From: Xanthobacteraceae bacterium
GTDB lineage: Bacteria > Pseudomonadota > Alphaproteobacteria > Rhizobiales > Xanthobacteraceae
DNA length: 5,936 nt
Assembly (NCBI GenBank): GCA_030036975.1
Contig: JASHSE010000604.1
Coordinates: 1 to 5,936 of the forward strand
Direction: 5' to 3'
Shown here: positions 4,707 to 5,936 of the stretch, in pieces
Layout of the letters: each line of letters begins with the position of its first letter
How positions within the stretch are numbered: the stretch's first letter is position 1
The notes under the pieces: model-generated
Told to the model about the DNA's origin: nothing
Database searches by the model: none
The model's input: only the letters and a program-made list of their open reading frames with translations
Translations under genes and position numbers: made by a program

Positions 4707-5828
4707 ATGAGGAGGGAAGCCGGTCACGAGCAACACGCAGCGATCGATCACGGCGCGGCATGCGGCTGCTGCGCGTCGCGGCGGCAATTCCTCGCCGGCG
4801 CCGCGGCGTTTGGCGCCGGTGCGGCGCTGCTGGGCGGCCAAGCCTCGGCCCAAGGCGCTGCGCCGGCTGTCCCGGCGGCGAAGCTGATCGATACCCACCA
4901 TCACTTTTATCCGCCGGCCTACCAGAAGGCGTGGAGCCAGTGGGAGGATCGGCACAAGGTTCCGCATCTCGGCGTGCAACTTGCATGGACGCGCGAGAAC
5001 GCCTTCGCGGCGATGGAAGGAGCCGGCATCACCACCGGCGTGCTGTCGCTGCCGTCGACGCCCGGCGTGTGGTTCGATGGCGGCGCCGAGGCGGCGCACG
5101 CCATGGCGCGGCTATGTTGCGAGTTCGGCGCCGACATGGTGCGCGACCGGCCCGGCCGCTATGGCCTGTTCGCGCCGCTGTCGATGCTCGACGTCGACGC
5201 TACGCTCAAGGAAATCGAGTACGCGTTCGACACGCTGAAAGCCGATGGCATCAACCTGCAGAGCAATTACGGCGACAAGTGGCTGGGCCATCCGTTCTAC
5301 AAGCCGATCCTGGAAGAGCTGAACCGCCGCAAGGCGGTGGTATTCGTTCATCCGTTGGTGGCGAGCTGCTGCGACGCGCATCTGAGCGTCGGCGCGTTTC
5401 CGGCCGTCATCGAGGTGCCGCACGACACGACGCGCACCGTCGTCAGCCTGCTGTTGTCCGGCACGTTGGCGCGGCTGCGCGACATCAAATGGCTGTTCTC
5501 CCACGGCGGCGGCACCATTCCGTTTCTCGCCGGCCGCATCGAAGCGTTTTATGATCAGAAGGCGCGCGGCCCGAACGGCTTTGCACCCGACGGCATCGAG
5601 GCCGAATTCCGGCGGCTGCATTACGACACCGCCAACGCCACGCATCCGGCCGCCATGGCGGCGCTGCAGAAGCTGGTGCCGATGTCGCAAATCACCTACG
5701 GTACCGACTACCCGTACTTCTCCCTCGATCAGATCGCGGCTCTGCGGCGGCTTGGTCTTGCCGCGGCGGAGCTTCAGGCGATCGCCAGCGGCAATATCGC
5801 GCGGCTCATTCCGCGGCTGAGCGCCTGA
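4707..5828 (+). CDS. Tat-exported amidohydrolase, ACMSD/decarboxylase-like (373 aa)
   Basis: This is a metal-dependent TIM-barrel hydrolase of the amidohydrolase-2 type (PF04909), the group that includes ACMSD and gamma-resorcylate, isoorotate and 6-methylsalicylate decarboxylases. Likely metal ligands are visible: His64 and His66 in DTHHHF, His215 in VFVHP, His266 in FSHGGG and Asp334 in YGTDYP. A twin-arginine signal, SRRQFL at residues 24-29, is followed by a hydrophobic Ala/Gly stretch and a probable cleavage site after Ala48 (ASA-Q), so it should act folded in the periplasm. An unusual 23-residue leader with Cys19, Cys21 and Cys22 precedes the Tat motif. The substrate is unknown; decarboxylation or hydrolysis of an aromatic or cyclic acid is inferred from the family. 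Its stop overlaps the next start codon. Confidence 0.92.
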   Translation: MRREAGHEQHAAIDHGAACGCCASRRQFLAGAAAFGAGAALLGGQASAQGAAPAVPAAKLIDTHHHFYPPAYQKAWSQWEDRHKVPHLGVQLAWTRENAFAAMEGAGITTGVLSLPSTPGVWFDGGAEAAHAMARLCCEFGADMVRDRPGRYGLFAPLSMLDVDATLKEIEYAFDTLKADGINLQSNYGDKWLGHPFYKPILEELNRRKAVVFVHPLVASCCDAHLSVGAFPAVIEVPHDTTRTVVSLLLSGTLARLRDIKWLFSHGGGTIPFLAGRIEAFYDQKARGPNGFAPDGIEAEFRRLHYDTANATHPAAMAALQKLVPMSQITYGTDYPYFSLDQIAALRRLGLAAAELQAIASGNIARLIPRLSA

Positions 5829-5936
5829 TGCCAAGGCGAGTGGCGGCCATGCGCGCGGGCAGAGCAGAAGAGAGCGGTCGGCGATGGCGCGCCGTTCTGG
5901 GCGCATTCATCCTTTTGCTCGCGGGCGGCGGCGCCG
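5828..5936 (+). CDS. Start of an overlapping gene with an N-terminal hydrophobic segment (partial, no stop)
   Basis: The ATG at 5828-5830 overlaps the amidohydrolase stop in TGATG, the usual form of translational coupling. The frame stays open to the window end (36 codons). It reads as an Arg-rich basic N-terminus followed by a hydrophobic run (AVLGAFILLLAGGG), which looks like a signal peptide or membrane anchor. A second in-frame ATG at 5849 is possible. Another ATG at 5884 is in a different frame that gives an Arg-rich, non-hydrophobic peptide. The family cannot be told from this fragment. Coupling to the exported hydrolase suggests an envelope partner. Confidence 0.55.
   Translation, partial: MPRRVAAMRAGRAEESGRRWRAVLGAFILLLAGGGA

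Noticed and set aside
5112..5906. 264-codon minus-strand frame over the amidohydrolase
   Set aside because: It lies antisense to a gene with clear metal-binding motifs and is Arg/His-rich, as expected of a GC-rich shadow frame.

Overview
This is a high-GC chromosomal stretch, probably from an alphaproteobacterium of the Hyphomicrobiales (Bradyrhizobium / Xanthobacteraceae-like). The evidence is the close match of EngB and ArgB to the rhizobial forms I remember, the strong G/C bias at third codon positions, REP-like palindromes between genes, and two promoter-like sites matching the alphaproteobacterial general-stress sigma factor EcfG. No search was run, so the taxonomic placement is from recall.

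Layout. Positions 39-284 (+) hold a small Ala/Lys-rich hypothetical protein. It converges on a two-repeat SPW membrane protein (365-730, -) across a block of 14-bp tandem and inverted repeats. engB, an essential ribosome-assembly GTPase, follows at 911-1582 (+). It converges on a membrane protein built of three internal repeats (1702-2382, -), which has its own intrinsic terminator and a full EcfG-type promoter at 2523-2547. argB, arginine biosynthesis, is at 2624-3508 (+). A pair of REP-like hairpins fills the gap to an EamA/DMT permease (3628-4500, +). A nested palindromic element (4521-4641) then precedes a Tat-exported amidohydrolase of the ACMSD/decarboxylase type (4707-5828, +). Its stop codon overlaps the start of a further gene, probably membrane-anchored or secreted, that runs off the window.

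How the genes fit together. engB and argB are housekeeping genes that lie next to each other in many Hyphomicrobiales, commonly after rnpA-yidC. Here two minus-strand genes for small hydrophobic membrane proteins sit on either side of engB, and each has an EcfG-like promoter (one exact, one with a single -10 mismatch). The simplest reading is that stress-inducible envelope genes have been inserted into, or rearranged around, a conserved housekeeping cluster. The downstream part (permease, exported hydrolase, overlapping ORF) looks like ordinary accessory metabolism with no identifiable substrate.

I see no tRNA, rRNA, CRISPR array, transposase or phage gene, and no clear new multi-gene defence or biosynthetic system. 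The points most worth a second look are the two EcfG-like promoters around engB, the nested palindrome at 4521-4641, and the repeat block that forms the C-terminal tail of the SPW protein.
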